Counted from the stretch's first letter, positions 1 to 8,245 are shown. The stretch: DNA of 40,171 bases from Bacteroidota bacterium (GCA_023415275.1 JAEZLJ010000033.1:1-40171); one strand, 5' to 3'. The notes: generated from the letters alone by a model not told the origin. Numbers and translations are program-made.

Positions 1-2164
1 CCTGTGGTCTTTCCATCCTGGGCTGACCTTCCGGCTTTGGCAATAAGATCTTGCGGGACAATTTAAACTTACCTGTCTTAGGATCTGTGCCTGTAAGCTT
101 CACTTTTACTTTATCACCTTCGTTAAGAACACCTTCCAGTGTTTCCAAACGTTTCCAGCTCACTTCAGATATATGCAACAATCCTTGCTTGCCCGGCAGG
201 AACTCTACAAATGCTCCATAAGGCATGATGGATTTTACTACAGCTTCATACTCATCTCCTACGGTAGGTACCGCCACAATTCCTTTTACCCAATTGTGAG
301 CCTTATCTACTTTTTCTTTATCAGTACCGAAAATGCTGACTTCACCCATATTGTTTTTCTCTTCAATATTGATGGTAGTTCCAGTTTCGCGTTGAATTTC
401 CTGAATCACTTTTCCACCTGGTCCTATCACGGCACCAATGAACTCACGGTCGATGAACATCTTCACCATGCGTGGAGCATGAGGCTTCACATCAGAGCGT
501 GCTTCAGGAATGCAGTTGTACATGGCATCCAGGATATGCATACGGCCTTTACGGGCTTGCTCAAGTGCATTGCGCATGATCTCCATACTTAGGCCATCTA
601 CTTTAATATCCATCTGTATACCGCAAATACCATCGCGGGTACCAGTTACTTTAAAGTCCATATCGCCCAGGTGATCTTCATCACCAAGGATATCAGTAAG
701 CACTGCATACTTACCTTCTTTGGAAATTAATCCCATGGCAACACCAGCTACGTGCTTAGGCATTGGCACGCCAGCATCAAACAGGGCCAGTGAACCCGCA
801 CAAACGGTAGCCATTGAAGAAGAACCATTACTTTCCAGGATATCACTTACCACACGCAGTGTATAAGCATAATCAGCACCTGGCAGCATTTGTTTTAATG
901 AACGCTGCGCCAGGTTACCATGACCTACTTCACGACGGCCAGGCCCTCTCAAGAACTTAACTTCACCTGTAGAGAATGGAGGGAAATTATAATGTAAAAT
1001 GAATTTTGAATATTCTGATTTAGCAGCACTTTCAACCAGTAATTCATCAAGAGGAGTTCCTAAAGTAACCGTTGTCAATGACTGGGTTTCGCCCCTTGTG
1101 AACAATGCCGATCCGTGAGGAGTTGGCAATACATCCACTTCCATATCCAATGGACGCACCTGGTCCAATCCCCTGCCATCAAGACGTATCTTATCATTCA
1201 GGATCATATCGCGTACCACATCATATTGCAGGTCGGCGAGATAATTCTTTATCAATTTCTTTGTTTCATCACTCAGATCTTCACCTTCGGCAAGGTTAGC
1301 TTCTTTGGTGATGACTTCCTTCAACTCTTCGTAAAGCTTTTTATAGCTTTCCTTGCGTTCTGCCTTTGGCAGATTAGCACGGGAATCTGCATCAATCCTT
1401 GCTTTTGCAAATTCTTCAACCCGCTTGCGTAATACGGTATTTTCTTCAGGTTTAGCGTACTCCCTTTTAGAAGTAACACCAACCATATCTCTCAATTCTT
1501 CCTGTGCTTTGATCTGAACCTTGATCGCTTCGTGTCCAAATTCAATTGCTTTAACAATGTCTTCTTCACTGCATTCTTTAGCCTCACCTTCCACCATCAT
1601 GATATTCTTTTCGGTGGCAGCAATGATGAAGTCCATATCAGACTTTTCCATTTCACTGCGGCTAGGATTGATCTTAAATTGGCCATCAATGCGGCTCACA
1701 CGAACCTCAGAAATAATTTCCTGGATAGGAACTGTGGACACAGCAAGTGCAGCAGATGCAGCCAGGCAAGCCAGGGAATCTGGCATTACTTCGGCATCTG
1801 AGGAAATAAGTGTTACAATAACCTGCACCTCGCAGAAATAATCATCAGGGAAAAGTGGTCGTAAGGCGCGGTCAATCAATCGGGAGATCAATATTTCTCC
1901 ATCGCTCAGTCTTCCCTCGCGCTTAAAGAAAGATCCGGGAATGCGGCCTGCAGATGCAAACTTTTCCATATAATCAACGCTTAATGGAAAGAAATCCTGC
2001 CCTGGCTTTGGATCTTCCGTGGCCACCACAGTAGCAAGGAGGATGCTGTTACCCATTTTAACTGTAACAGAACCATCTGCCTGGCGGGCCAGCCTGCCGG
2101 ATTCGATGGTCACTTCACGACCATCGCCTATGCTGAATGTTTTACTGAATTTTTGTGATAACAT
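1..2164 (-). CDS. pnp: Polyribonucleotide nucleotidyltransferase (PNPase), 3' end cut by window edge
   Basis: PNPase is a phosphorolytic 3'-5' exoribonuclease that degrades mRNA in the cytoplasm. The frame is open for 721 codons from an ATG at 2164 to the window edge, so only a short C-terminal tail should be missing. Visible parts are the two RNase PH-like halves, including the second-half core GSSSMATVCAGSLALFDAG, a KH domain with its GPGG loop near residue 581, and an S1 domain beginning near residue 634 (VGDEYEAVVKSIMPYGAFV). It lies downstream of rpsO on the same strand, the classical rpsO-pnp arrangement, with a hairpin between the two genes. No frameshift or missing motif was seen. The family call is secure. 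Confidence 0.97.
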   Translation of the reverse strand, partial: MLSQKFSKTFSIGDGREVTIESGRLARQADGSVTVKMGNSILLATVVATEDPKPGQDFFPLSVDYMEKFASAGRIPGSFFKREGRLSDGEILISRLIDRALRPLFPDDYFCEVQVIVTLISSDAEVMPDSLACLAASAALAVSTVPIQEIISEVRVSRIDGQFKINPSRSEMEKSDMDFIIAATEKNIMMVEGEAKECSEEDIVKAIEFGHEAIKVQIKAQEELRDMVGVTSKREYAKPEENTVLRKRVEEFAKARIDADSRANLPKAERKESYKKLYEELKEVITKEANLAEGEDLSDETKKLIKNYLADLQYDVVRDMILNDKIRLDGRGLDQVRPLDMEVDVLPTPHGSALFTRGETQSLTTVTLGTPLDELLVESAAKSEYSKFILHYNFPPFSTGEVKFLRGPGRREVGHGNLAQRSLKQMLPGADYAYTLRVVSDILESNGSSSMATVCAGSLALFDAGVPMPKHVAGVAMGLISKEGKYAVLTDILGDEDHLGDMDFKVTGTRDGICGIQMDIKVDGLSMEIMRNALEQARKGRMHILDAMYNCIPEARSDVKPHAPRMVKMFIDREFIGAVIGPGGKVIQEIQRETGTTINIEEKNNMGEVSIFGTDKEKVDKAHNWVKGIVAVPTVGDEYEAVVKSIMPYGAFVEFLPGKQGLLHISEVSWKRLETLEGVLNEGDKVKVKLTGTDPKTGKFKLSRKILLPKPEGQPRMERPQ

Positions 2165-2220
2165 GAATAGAATTTGAGGGTGTTTGATAATTGAAAAATA
2201 AGTCGGTATAAAAGCCAAAA

Positions 2221-2240
2221 CCCAACTAAATAAAGTTGGG
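2221..2240 (-). terminator. rpsO-pnp intergenic hairpin (terminator or attenuator)
   Basis: A perfect 6-bp stem (CCCAAC / GTTGGG) with an 8-nt A/T loop lies 28 nt past the rpsO stop and 57 nt before pnp. On the minus strand it is followed by TTTTGGCTTTT, an interrupted T tract. It could partly terminate transcription after rpsO or act as an RNA-processing site. In E. coli the same interval holds a terminator and an RNase III site. Function here is inferred. Confidence 0.55.
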
Positions 2241-2267
2241 AGGTAGCTTATACATACGATACTATAC

Positions 2268-2537
2268 TTATTTTCTGATTCCTAATTTCTCAATTAAAGA
2301 ACGGTAGCCCTGCAGATTATGTTTTTGCAGGTAGTTCAATAAGCGGCGACGCTTACCTACTAATTGCATAAGACCGCGGTGAGTAGAGAAATCTTTTTTG
2401 TTTTGCTGCAGATGACCTGAGATTTGTGAAATGCGCTCAGTGAGCAAAGCGATCTGACCCTCAATAGATCCTGTGTTGGTTTCCTTACCGCCAAAATTGG
2501 CAAAAATGTTAGCTTTTTTTTCTTTTGTTACTGACAT
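2268..2537 (-). CDS. rpsO: 30S ribosomal protein S15
   Basis: S15 is a primary 16S rRNA-binding protein of the small-subunit platform. The 89-residue length is the usual one. The family signature is clear: TGSIEGQIALLTERI, then the HLQQNKKDFSTHRGL block and the C-terminal GKRRRLLNYLQKHN helix that contacts rRNA. The start is ATG at 2537. A promoter-like TACCTTCG box lies 52 nt upstream, leaving a leader long enough for S15 autoregulation, which is known in several bacteria; no specific leader structure was identified here. pnp follows on the same strand. Confidence 0.98.
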   Translation of the reverse strand: MSVTKEKKANIFANFGGKETNTGSIEGQIALLTERISQISGHLQQNKKDFSTHRGLMQLVGKRRRLLNYLQKHNLQGYRSLIEKLGIRK

Positions 2538-2589
2538 CGTGAATTTTTTAAAATTGCATCCGATTAGATACCTTAGTATATTTTGGCGG

Positions 2590-2597
2590 CGAAGGTA
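2590..2597 (-). promoter_or_regulatory. Putative rpsO promoter -7 box
   Basis: TACCTTCG on the minus strand matches the Bacteroidota -7 consensus TAnnTTTG with one change. It is 52 nt upstream of the rpsO ATG. No convincing -33 TTTG element was identified. Confidence 0.5.
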
Positions 2598-2806
2598 AGT
2601 AAAACCTTGCTAAAAACTGCTTAAACCTGGGGCTTAAATACTGAAAAAGTCTATAAAATATTAATGTATTTTAATATATAGAACTCTTATTTCACCTTCC
2701 TTTCGTGCTCTCAAAGCCTTTCATTCCATTAAAATGCTTTTCACCTTGACCTGGCAATGCCTTTCCTTCACCCCTGCAACAGCTTTATACCAACTCTTTA
2801 AAGACC

Positions 2807-2850
2807 CGGCACAGACTCGGCACAGACATGGCGCAGAGCCGGCACAAACA
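2807..2850. repeat. Four-copy 11-bp tandem repeat
   Basis: Four head-to-tail 11-bp units occur at 2807, 2818, 2829 and 2840. The best unit is CGGCACAGACT and the others differ at one to five positions. The period is not a multiple of three and no gene covers the array. It lies about 100 bp upstream of miaE. Eleven bp is close to one helical turn, so the units would face the same side of the DNA. Confidence 0.8.
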
Positions 2851-2936
2851 CGTTGTAAAGCCTAAGGTGCCTTGAACCCGTCCTACCTTTTCATTTAACT
2901 TATGTGTTCGTGAGTAGTTTATGCCTTTGAACCTGA

Positions 2937-2944
2937 TATTTTTG
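2937..2944 (+). promoter_or_regulatory. Putative miaE promoter -7 box
   Basis: TATTTTTG is a perfect match to TAnnTTTG and ends only 4 nt before the ATG at 2949, so the mRNA should be leaderless or nearly so. No clear -33 element was seen. Confidence 0.5.
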
Positions 2945-2948
2945 CGAA

Positions 2949-3569
2949 ATGGACGATAATACTCCTATATCGGAGGATACCAGGGCCATATTAGGGCTTC
3001 AATTGCCTACTGACCCAAGATGGGTAGAATTGGCCGGCAAATCTTTAGCAGATATACTTACGGACCATGCTTATTGTGAGCAAAAAGCCGCTGTAAGTTG
3101 CATTTCCCTGATCCAAAGGTATAATCAGCGTGAAAAGCTGGTGTCAGCCCTCGCGCCTATAGTGACTGAAGAATGGGGGCATTTTCGCATGGTATTGGCC
3201 GAACTGCACAAAAGAAACTTAAAACTGGGCATGCAACGAAAAGATGAATATGCCAATGCACTTCTTTCCTTTTGCCAAATAGGAGGCAGCGAAGAAGGCA
3301 GGCTACTGGACCAGTTGCTCTTGATGGCCATGATTGAAGCCAGGAGCTGCGAAAGATTCAAGCGATTGAGCGAAGGGCTGGAAGATGAGTACCTGCGAAA
3401 GTTTTACCGGCGGTTTATGGAAAGTGAAGCCGGGCACTACACCCTCTTCATAGACCTGGCCGAAACCTATATTGAAAGGGAAAAGGTCAGGAACAGGTGG
3501 CAGCAATGGTTGGCCTACGAGGCAAATGTAATATCACAATTACATGTGCGTGGCGACAGGATACATTAG
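2949..3569 (+). CDS. miaE: tRNA-(ms2io6A)-hydroxylase, MiaE-like
   Basis: MiaE is a non-haem diiron mono-oxygenase that hydroxylates the isopentenyl group of ms2i6A37 in tRNA. The 206-residue protein has the ferritin-like four-helix pattern with spaced carboxylate/histidine ligands: DHAYCEQKAA (about residue 39), EEWGHFRM (about 74), MIEARSCERFK (about 127) and ESEAGHY (about 158). These give the expected E / ExxH / E / ExxH ligand set. The start is ATG at 2949, directly behind a promoter box. It stands alone, divergent from rpsO and convergent with the GSCFA gene. The family call is firm; the exact tRNA substrate is inferred from the family. Confidence 0.88.
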   Translation: MDDNTPISEDTRAILGLQLPTDPRWVELAGKSLADILTDHAYCEQKAAVSCISLIQRYNQREKLVSALAPIVTEEWGHFRMVLAELHKRNLKLGMQRKDEYANALLSFCQIGGSEEGRLLDQLLLMAMIEARSCERFKRLSEGLEDEYLRKFYRRFMESEAGHYTLFIDLAETYIEREKVRNRWQQWLAYEANVISQLHVRGDRIH

Positions 3570-3610
3570 TGCTCCAAGCTAAAAGGAGTGAACTATGTGT
3601 CTAAAGACAT

Positions 3611-4609
3611 TTATCCCTCCTTCCTGAAAAAGTTCAACTCCTTATTCAGATCGAGATAGGGATGCTGCTCCATCAGATCCCTTGTTTTTTCATAATAACT
3701 GTAAAGGAATTTCTGGTGCTGCTCTGAGTCTGCATTAAAAGGCTTATGCTGGTAAGCAAGCTGAATGGAATGCACTTCCTTAATAAGACTTCTCGTCTTT
3801 TCATTCATGCAGGCATCTACAAATTTTTCCCATACATACTGTGTAGCAAAATAATTGGGATGCACCAAATCTTCTGCATAAAAACGATAGTCCCGCAGGT
3901 CATCAATAACCAACTCATAGGCCGGGAAATAATAAAGGCCTTCAAACTTATCTACCAGGTGATGAACAGCCTGAATTAGTACTGCTTTGCTCCTGTTATT
4001 TTCTATTACACCCTCTCTTAAATGCCTGACAGGGCTAATGGTAAAAATGATCTTGATACCGGGGTTAAAATGAAAGAGCCGGTGTATCACATTGTCAAGC
4101 ACCTTCAATACTTCTTCAAGCATTAGCAATCTACGGCTAAACCAGTTTGAAGGAGCTTTATGGTTATTGGCAGCTACCGAACCAATTTTAGCGTTGGCTG
4201 CCTGTTCGGTAAGGTTATATACCCAGGCAGAACCCAAGGTAATCATGATATGATCTGTTTTTTTTAGAAACTGGTGTGCTTTAGCGGTAGATTCATTTAT
4301 TTTTTCAATGGCTCCCTGGGCAGTTACGTTAGAGAACCTGCTATGGTGCTTCCAGCTATGCCAGCCTTCATTCAGGTAAAACAATTCATCTTCTTTCACC
4401 TTTACATTTTCAATATATTCTGTAATGGCTTCAGCTACACTTACCGGGTTGAAAAGGATGCCGTTAGGATTTTCCATAATGGTAAACCCAGACTTTTTTA
4501 GTTTCTCACCAATGTTTTCGGTAAAGCAGGATCCAATAAGAAATAACTTATCCCTGTGGCTGATAGGCTGTGGCAGTTTTTTTATATCAAACTCGTAATG
4601 AAATTTCAT
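3611..4609 (-). CDS. GSCFA domain protein
   Basis: A 332-residue protein with the motif that names the GSCFA family, GSCFTENIG, at residues 26-34. It is followed by the conserved stretches NPNGILFNP, ITLGSAWVY, FTISPVRHLREG and DLVHPNYFATQYVW. The last two resemble the C-terminal catalytic block of SGNH/GDSL esterases, where the DxxH pair would be D and H of DLVHP. The family is common in Bacteroidota; its biochemical role is not established and an acyl-ester hydrolase is only a guess. There is no signal peptide, so it is probably cytoplasmic. It begins 25 nt after the HMG-CoA lyase-like gene on the same strand and probably shares its transcript. Confidence 0.87.
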   Translation of the reverse strand: MKFHYEFDIKKLPQPISHRDKLFLIGSCFTENIGEKLKKSGFTIMENPNGILFNPVSVAEAITEYIENVKVKEDELFYLNEGWHSWKHHSRFSNVTAQGAIEKINESTAKAHQFLKKTDHIMITLGSAWVYNLTEQAANAKIGSVAANNHKAPSNWFSRRLLMLEEVLKVLDNVIHRLFHFNPGIKIIFTISPVRHLREGVIENNRSKAVLIQAVHHLVDKFEGLYYFPAYELVIDDLRDYRFYAEDLVHPNYFATQYVWEKFVDACMNEKTRSLIKEVHSIQLAYQHKPFNADSEQHQKFLYSYYEKTRDLMEQHPYLDLNKELNFFRKEG

Positions 4610-4634
4610 GTTATTTACTATTCAACATCATAGC

Positions 4635-5498
4635 TTAAATAAAGATGCGGGTGGCCATTTCAAGACTTTTTTGGAGTGCTGCCTGGTTAATAGGATTGGT
4701 CTGTAAGTTCTCCTCCAGGTATTCAATGATCCACTCCATATTCATATTGCCCACCAGGTCATTCTGCGCCATAGGACAACCGCCAATTCCTTTTAGCGCC
4801 CCATCGATACGAGTGCATCCCGACAGAACAGCTGCTTCCAATTTCTGTTTCCAATTTAAAGAAGTGGAATGCAGATGTACCCCAATAGTAGTACCGGAGT
4901 ATTTTGGTATGAGCGTATTTAATGCAAAACTTATTTGGCCTGGTGTAGCCAAGCCAACCGTATCGGCCAGGGATAAAATAGTGACCTCCCTGTTGACCAT
5001 TTCTTCTGCCCAGTGCAGTAATACCTCCTCACTGTAGGCATCGCCATAGGGATTTCCAAAGCCCATGCTCAGGTAAACCACTAACTTTTTATTGCTATTG
5101 ATGCAAAGATTTTGGATCTCCTCCACCCGTTTCACACTTTCTTCCATGGTGCTATTGGTATTTCTAAGCTGGAATGTCTGCGACAATGAAAACGGGAAGC
5201 CCAGGTAAGATATCTCATCGTAAGATACCGCCGCCTCTGCCCCACGCAAATTGGCCACTATACTGAGTAATGCCGTGCCGGAGTTTTCTAGTTGTAAACC
5301 CTTCAACACCTCTGGTGTATCTGCCATTTGGGGAATGGCCTTAGGAGATACAAAACTGCCGAAATCAATAGTATGAAAACCCACCTGCAATAAAGAATTG
5401 ATGTATTCAATTTTTTGCTCAGTAGGTATAAAATGTTTCCATCCCTGCATGGCATCCCGGGGGCATTCTACTAGCTGTATATTCCTGGTAGTGGACAT
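4635..5498 (-). CDS. Hydroxymethylglutaryl-CoA lyase-type enzyme
   Basis: A 287-residue TIM-barrel protein of the HMGL-like family. HMG-CoA lyase splits HMG-CoA into acetoacetate and acetyl-CoA, the last step of leucine catabolism. Expected catalytic residues are present: R14-D15 in ECPRDAMQ, the metal-binding HxH at H208 and H210 (GVHLHS), and the loop cysteine C241 in GIGGCPMAQ. The N-terminal motif reads PRDAMQ where most HMG-CoA lyases have PRDGLQ. Related aldolases share this fold, but the GIGGCP loop favours HMG-CoA lyase. It lies between rlmB and the GSCFA gene on one strand. Confidence 0.85.
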   Translation of the reverse strand: MSTTRNIQLVECPRDAMQGWKHFIPTEQKIEYINSLLQVGFHTIDFGSFVSPKAIPQMADTPEVLKGLQLENSGTALLSIVANLRGAEAAVSYDEISYLGFPFSLSQTFQLRNTNSTMEESVKRVEEIQNLCINSNKKLVVYLSMGFGNPYGDAYSEEVLLHWAEEMVNREVTILSLADTVGLATPGQISFALNTLIPKYSGTTIGVHLHSTSLNWKQKLEAAVLSGCTRIDGALKGIGGCPMAQNDLVGNMNMEWIIEYLEENLQTNPINQAALQKSLEMATRIFI

Positions 5499-5559
5499 GA
5501 GTTATTAAGGATCTGGTGATGTATATATTGAGTGACTGGACCAGCCTGTCAAATAATTT

Positions 5560-6327
5560 TTATCCTTTTATTCTTTGCTTCATGGCTTCGTAAAGGATCA
5601 TACCAGTTGCCACTGATACATTGAGCGATTCAAAATCTCCTTTCATGGGAATGCTGAACTTTTCATCGCTTATTTTCATCAATGCAGGGTAAATACCTTT
5701 TTCTTCTCCACCCATGATTATGGCCAATGGAGTAGTGAAGTCAACATCGAAAATACTGGTATCAGCTTTCATTTCACTTGCCAGTACTTTAATGCCATTT
5801 AAATGGAGTTCATCTACAGCCTTCATCAAACTATTTACCCGGCAAACAGTGATCTTTTCCAATGCACCTGCCGAGGTAAGAATAGCATCTTCGTTCAAAG
5901 CCCCCACACCTTTCTCCGGGATAATGATGGCCTGCACACCTGTACACAAGGCTGTCCTGGCAATGCCCCCAATATTCCTGACATCCGTGATTCCATCAAG
6001 GATCAGGAAAAGAGGCGTCTCTCCTTTTTCTACCACCCAGGATATTACTTCCTGGAGGTTATGATACTGCACTTTAGATATCAATGCAATGCAGCCTTCA
6101 TGGTTCTCCACATTAAAACCATTGAGCTTTTCAACGGGCACATAACTCACAGGCACACCATGTTGCGAAGCCAGGTGCCTGACCTGGCCTATAGCATCGC
6201 CGGTAGCTTTAGAGTTCAGAAATATCTTATCAAGGGCTTTTCCTGATTGCAAGGCTTGCAGCACATTATTCCGGCCTATGATCATGGAACTTTTCTTTGG
6301 CCTTGGCTGGGGTCTGAAATTTTTCAC
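5560..6327 (-). CDS. rlmB: 23S rRNA (guanosine-2'-O)-methyltransferase, RlmB/TrmH family
   Basis: A 255-residue SPOUT methyltransferase with an N-terminal substrate-binding domain (IIGRNNVLQALQSGKALDKIF) and the three SPOUT motifs DVRNIGGIARTA, IIMGGEEKGI and LNVSVATGMILYEAM. The last two form the knotted SAM site. RlmB methylates G2251 in the peptidyl-transferase P loop; assignment to that base rests on family similarity. The start is GTG at 6327, supported by a TATTTTTG promoter box only 4 nt upstream. An internal ATG at 6285 is the alternative and would shorten a basic N-terminal tail. Confidence 0.9.
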   Translation of the reverse strand: MKNFRPQPRPKKSSMIIGRNNVLQALQSGKALDKIFLNSKATGDAIGQVRHLASQHGVPVSYVPVEKLNGFNVENHEGCIALISKVQYHNLQEVISWVVEKGETPLFLILDGITDVRNIGGIARTALCTGVQAIIIPEKGVGALNEDAILTSAGALEKITVCRVNSLMKAVDELHLNGIKVLASEMKADTSIFDVDFTTPLAIIMGGEEKGIYPALMKISDEKFSIPMKGDFESLNVSVATGMILYEAMKQRIKG

Positions 6328-6331
6328 GGAT

Positions 6332-6339
6332 CAAAAATA
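6332..6339 (-). promoter_or_regulatory. Putative rlmB promoter -7 box
   Basis: TATTTTTG on the minus strand ends 4 nt before the GTG start at 6327. This supports the GTG and suggests a leaderless transcript separate from the upstream membrane-protein gene. Confidence 0.45.
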
Positions 6340-6366
6340 GCTTAGTCTAGCTAAGTTTATCAATAA

Positions 6367-6867
6367 CTATAGATCAAACCGGGGCTTTTTGAGAATGGCC
6401 ACCGGCAACATGATGAGAATATAAAGCAGTACAATACCAGCCAGTATAAATTTTATTAAGGCACAGTAAAATACCACCTGCAAGGCAAACGCGGGATTGA
6501 ACCTTCCATTGATAATTAATAGCATCACCAGGTTTTCGCATACGTCAAATAAAGCCGCTGCCACAGCCATAGAAATGAACCTGTCACTCCAGTTGACCAG
6601 TGGAAGTTTTTGCTTGAGGTATAAACAGGCAGAAATGAAAAACCAGGTATAGGAGGCTATAAATACAAAATCCAGGAGGATGTTCAAAGAGATGTCATTA
6701 TAATTCCAGAACAGTAACAATTGGTTAAGGCGGGCAGTGGTCCTGGCAAATTCAAGATCAAGAATACCAATAGAACTGGAAGGAGTGATCAGGGATTGAC
6801 CTTGCCATCGCATAATGAAGATCATGAAAAGCAAGGCGACAAAAGAGAACAACAAGGTTCTTTTCAT
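6367..6867 (-). CDS. Uncharacterised four-helix membrane protein
   Basis: A 166-residue hydrophobic protein with about four predicted membrane segments: an N-terminal one (LLFSFVALLFMIFIM), one near residues 62-82 (LLDFVFIASYTWFFISACLY), one near 98-118 (MAVAAALFDVCENLVMLLI) and a C-terminal one (FILAGIVLLYILIMLPVAIL). The loop after helix 1 carries SSSIGILDLEFA and the third segment the polar DVCEN. I do not recognise a named family and no catalytic motif is evident. It sits between the metK terminator and rlmB on the same strand. Confidence 0.75.
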   Translation of the reverse strand: MKRTLLFSFVALLFMIFIMRWQGQSLITPSSSIGILDLEFARTTARLNQLLLFWNYNDISLNILLDFVFIASYTWFFISACLYLKQKLPLVNWSDRFISMAVAAALFDVCENLVMLLIINGRFNPAFALQVVFYCALIKFILAGIVLLYILIMLPVAILKKPRFDL

Positions 6868-6880
6868 AATATGAAAATAA

Positions 6881-6909
6881 AAAACCTCTGTTGAAAGAAC
6901 AGAGGTTTT
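6881..6909 (-). terminator. metK terminator
   Basis: A perfect 12-bp inverted repeat (AAAACCTCTGTT / AACAGAGGTTTT) with a 5-nt loop lies 17 nt past the metK stop. It has A's on one side and T's on the other, so it can work in both directions; the genes on both sides point left. Confidence 0.88.
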
Positions 6910-6926
6910 TATAGCAAAATGAAATA

Positions 6927-8180
6927 CTATTTAATTCCGAAAGCCTTTTTCACCCTGGGCACATAGTCCAGTTTTTCCCAGGTAAACAACTCAACTTTTT
7001 TCTTGATGACCTTACCATCTGGAGAAGAAAATTCTTTTGTTACAACTTCTGGCTTACGCCCCATATGACCATAAGCAGCAGTTTCGCTGTATATGGGATT
7101 GCGAAGCTTTAAGCGCTGTTCAATAAAATAAGGGCGCAGATCAAAAATACCTTCAACCAGTTTGCTTATTTCACCATCCGTCATATCCACTTTGGAAGTG
7201 CCATATGTATTGACATTGACGCTGGTTGGCTGGGCTACACCAATGGCGTAAGACACCTGTACCAACACCTCATCGCACACACCGGCTGCCACCAGGTTTT
7301 TGGCAATGTGACGGGTAGCATAAGCAGCAGAACGGTCAACCTTAGATGGGTCCTTTCCGCTAAAGGCACCGCCGCCATGAGCACCCTTGCCACCATAAGT
7401 GTCCACGATGATCTTACGACCTGTGAGGCCGGTATCGCCATGAGGACCACCAATGACAAACTTGCCTGTTGGGTTGATATGGTACTTGATATTGTTATTG
7501 AAAAGCTTAGCGTACTTCTTGTATTTGGTCTTTACACGTGGAATGAGAATATTGATAATATCCTTCCTGATCTGGTCCTGCATCTTGGACTCTGTTGCAA
7601 AATCATCGTGCTGTGTAGATACCACAATGGCATCAATACGTACAGGACGGTTATTGTCGTCGTATTCCAGTGTCACCTGGCTTTTTGCATCAGGACGTAG
7701 GTATTTTATCTGTTTGTTCTCACGACGCAAAGCAGCCAGTTCCTGCAATAATTTATGGGCAAGATCTAATGCCAGCGGCATGAAATCTTCAGTTTCGTTA
7801 CTGGCATAGCCAAACATCATTCCCTGGTCGCCGGCACCTTGCTCTTCTTTTGTTTTGCGATCTACGCCCTGGTTAATATCAGATGATTGCTCATGAATGG
7901 CTGAAAGGATGCCGCAAGAGTTAGATTCAAACATATACTCACTGCGGGTATAACCAATGCGGCGAATGACCTGGCGGGCAATGTCCTGAACGTCCAGGTA
8001 AGCTTTTGATTTTACCTCTCCCGCTAATACCACCTGGCCTGTAGTGACAAGTGTTTCGCAAGCCACTTTAGAATTGGGATCGAAAGCTAAAAAGTTATCA
8101 ATCAAAGCATCGGAGATCTGATCGGCAATTTTATCCGGATGACCTTCCGATACGCTTTCTGACGTAAATAAGTAAGGCAT
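6927..8180 (-). CDS. metK: S-adenosylmethionine synthase
   Basis: MetK makes SAM from methionine and ATP in the cytoplasm. The 417-residue length fits the family. Hallmarks are the N-terminal SVSEGHPDKIADQISDA, the mid-protein GAGDQGMMFGYA, the glycine-rich GGPHGDTGLTGRKIIVDTYG and the P-loop-like GGGAFSGKDPSKVDRSAAY. The start is ATG at 8180. No SAM riboswitch was recognised in the short upstream gap; instead a promoter box sits in the loop of the preceding gene's terminator. A strong terminator follows the gene. Confidence 0.98.
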   Translation of the reverse strand: MPYLFTSESVSEGHPDKIADQISDALIDNFLAFDPNSKVACETLVTTGQVVLAGEVKSKAYLDVQDIARQVIRRIGYTRSEYMFESNSCGILSAIHEQSSDINQGVDRKTKEEQGAGDQGMMFGYASNETEDFMPLALDLAHKLLQELAALRRENKQIKYLRPDAKSQVTLEYDDNNRPVRIDAIVVSTQHDDFATESKMQDQIRKDIINILIPRVKTKYKKYAKLFNNNIKYHINPTGKFVIGGPHGDTGLTGRKIIVDTYGGKGAHGGGAFSGKDPSKVDRSAAYATRHIAKNLVAAGVCDEVLVQVSYAIGVAQPTSVNVNTYGTSKVDMTDGEISKLVEGIFDLRPYFIEQRLKLRNPIYSETAAYGHMGRKPEVVTKEFSSPDGKVIKKKVELFTWEKLDYVPRVKKAFGIK

Positions 8181-8215
8181 GAACTGGGAAAATTTATAAT
8201 AGTTATTAAATTAAA

Positions 8216-8240
8216 ATCGGGTGCAAATATAACACCCGAT
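8216..8240 (-). terminator. Terminator of the DUF4270 gene
   Basis: A perfect 8-bp stem (ATCGGGTG / CACCCGAT) with a 9-nt loop begins 5 nt past the DUF4270 stop codon and is followed on the minus strand by TTTTAATTTAAT. The loop contains TATATTTG, a match to the -7 promoter consensus facing metK. Confidence 0.78.
8224..8231 (-). promoter_or_regulatory. Putative metK promoter -7 box inside terminator loop
   Basis: TATATTTG (minus strand) matches TAnnTTTG exactly and would give a leader of roughly 35-40 nt before the metK ATG at 8180. It lies wholly within the loop of the hairpin at 8216-8240. No clear -33 element is visible. Confidence 0.45.
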
Positions 8241-8245
8241 CCATA

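Larger units (their letters stand above)
2538..2948. other. Divergent intergenic region between rpsO and miaE
   Basis: No credible gene lies in these 411 bases. The left part holds the rpsO promoter and leader. The middle (about 2640-2690) is very A/T-rich. The right part holds a four-copy 11-bp tandem repeat at 2807-2850 and the miaE promoter at 2937. Confidence 0.7.

Noticed and set aside
173..592. Open frame of 139 codons on the plus strand
   Set aside because: It runs antisense through the KH/S1 part of pnp, which has clear family motifs; the plus-strand translation resembles no protein family. The same holds for the other plus-strand frames between 1105 and 1841.
3570..3610. Terminator between the convergent miaE and GSCFA genes
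   Set aside because: Only stems of about 4 bp can be drawn and there is no T tract, too weak to report as a terminator.
8181..8245. Possible SAM riboswitch before metK
   Set aside because: The gap is 65 bp and its only structure is the simple terminator hairpin of the upstream gene.
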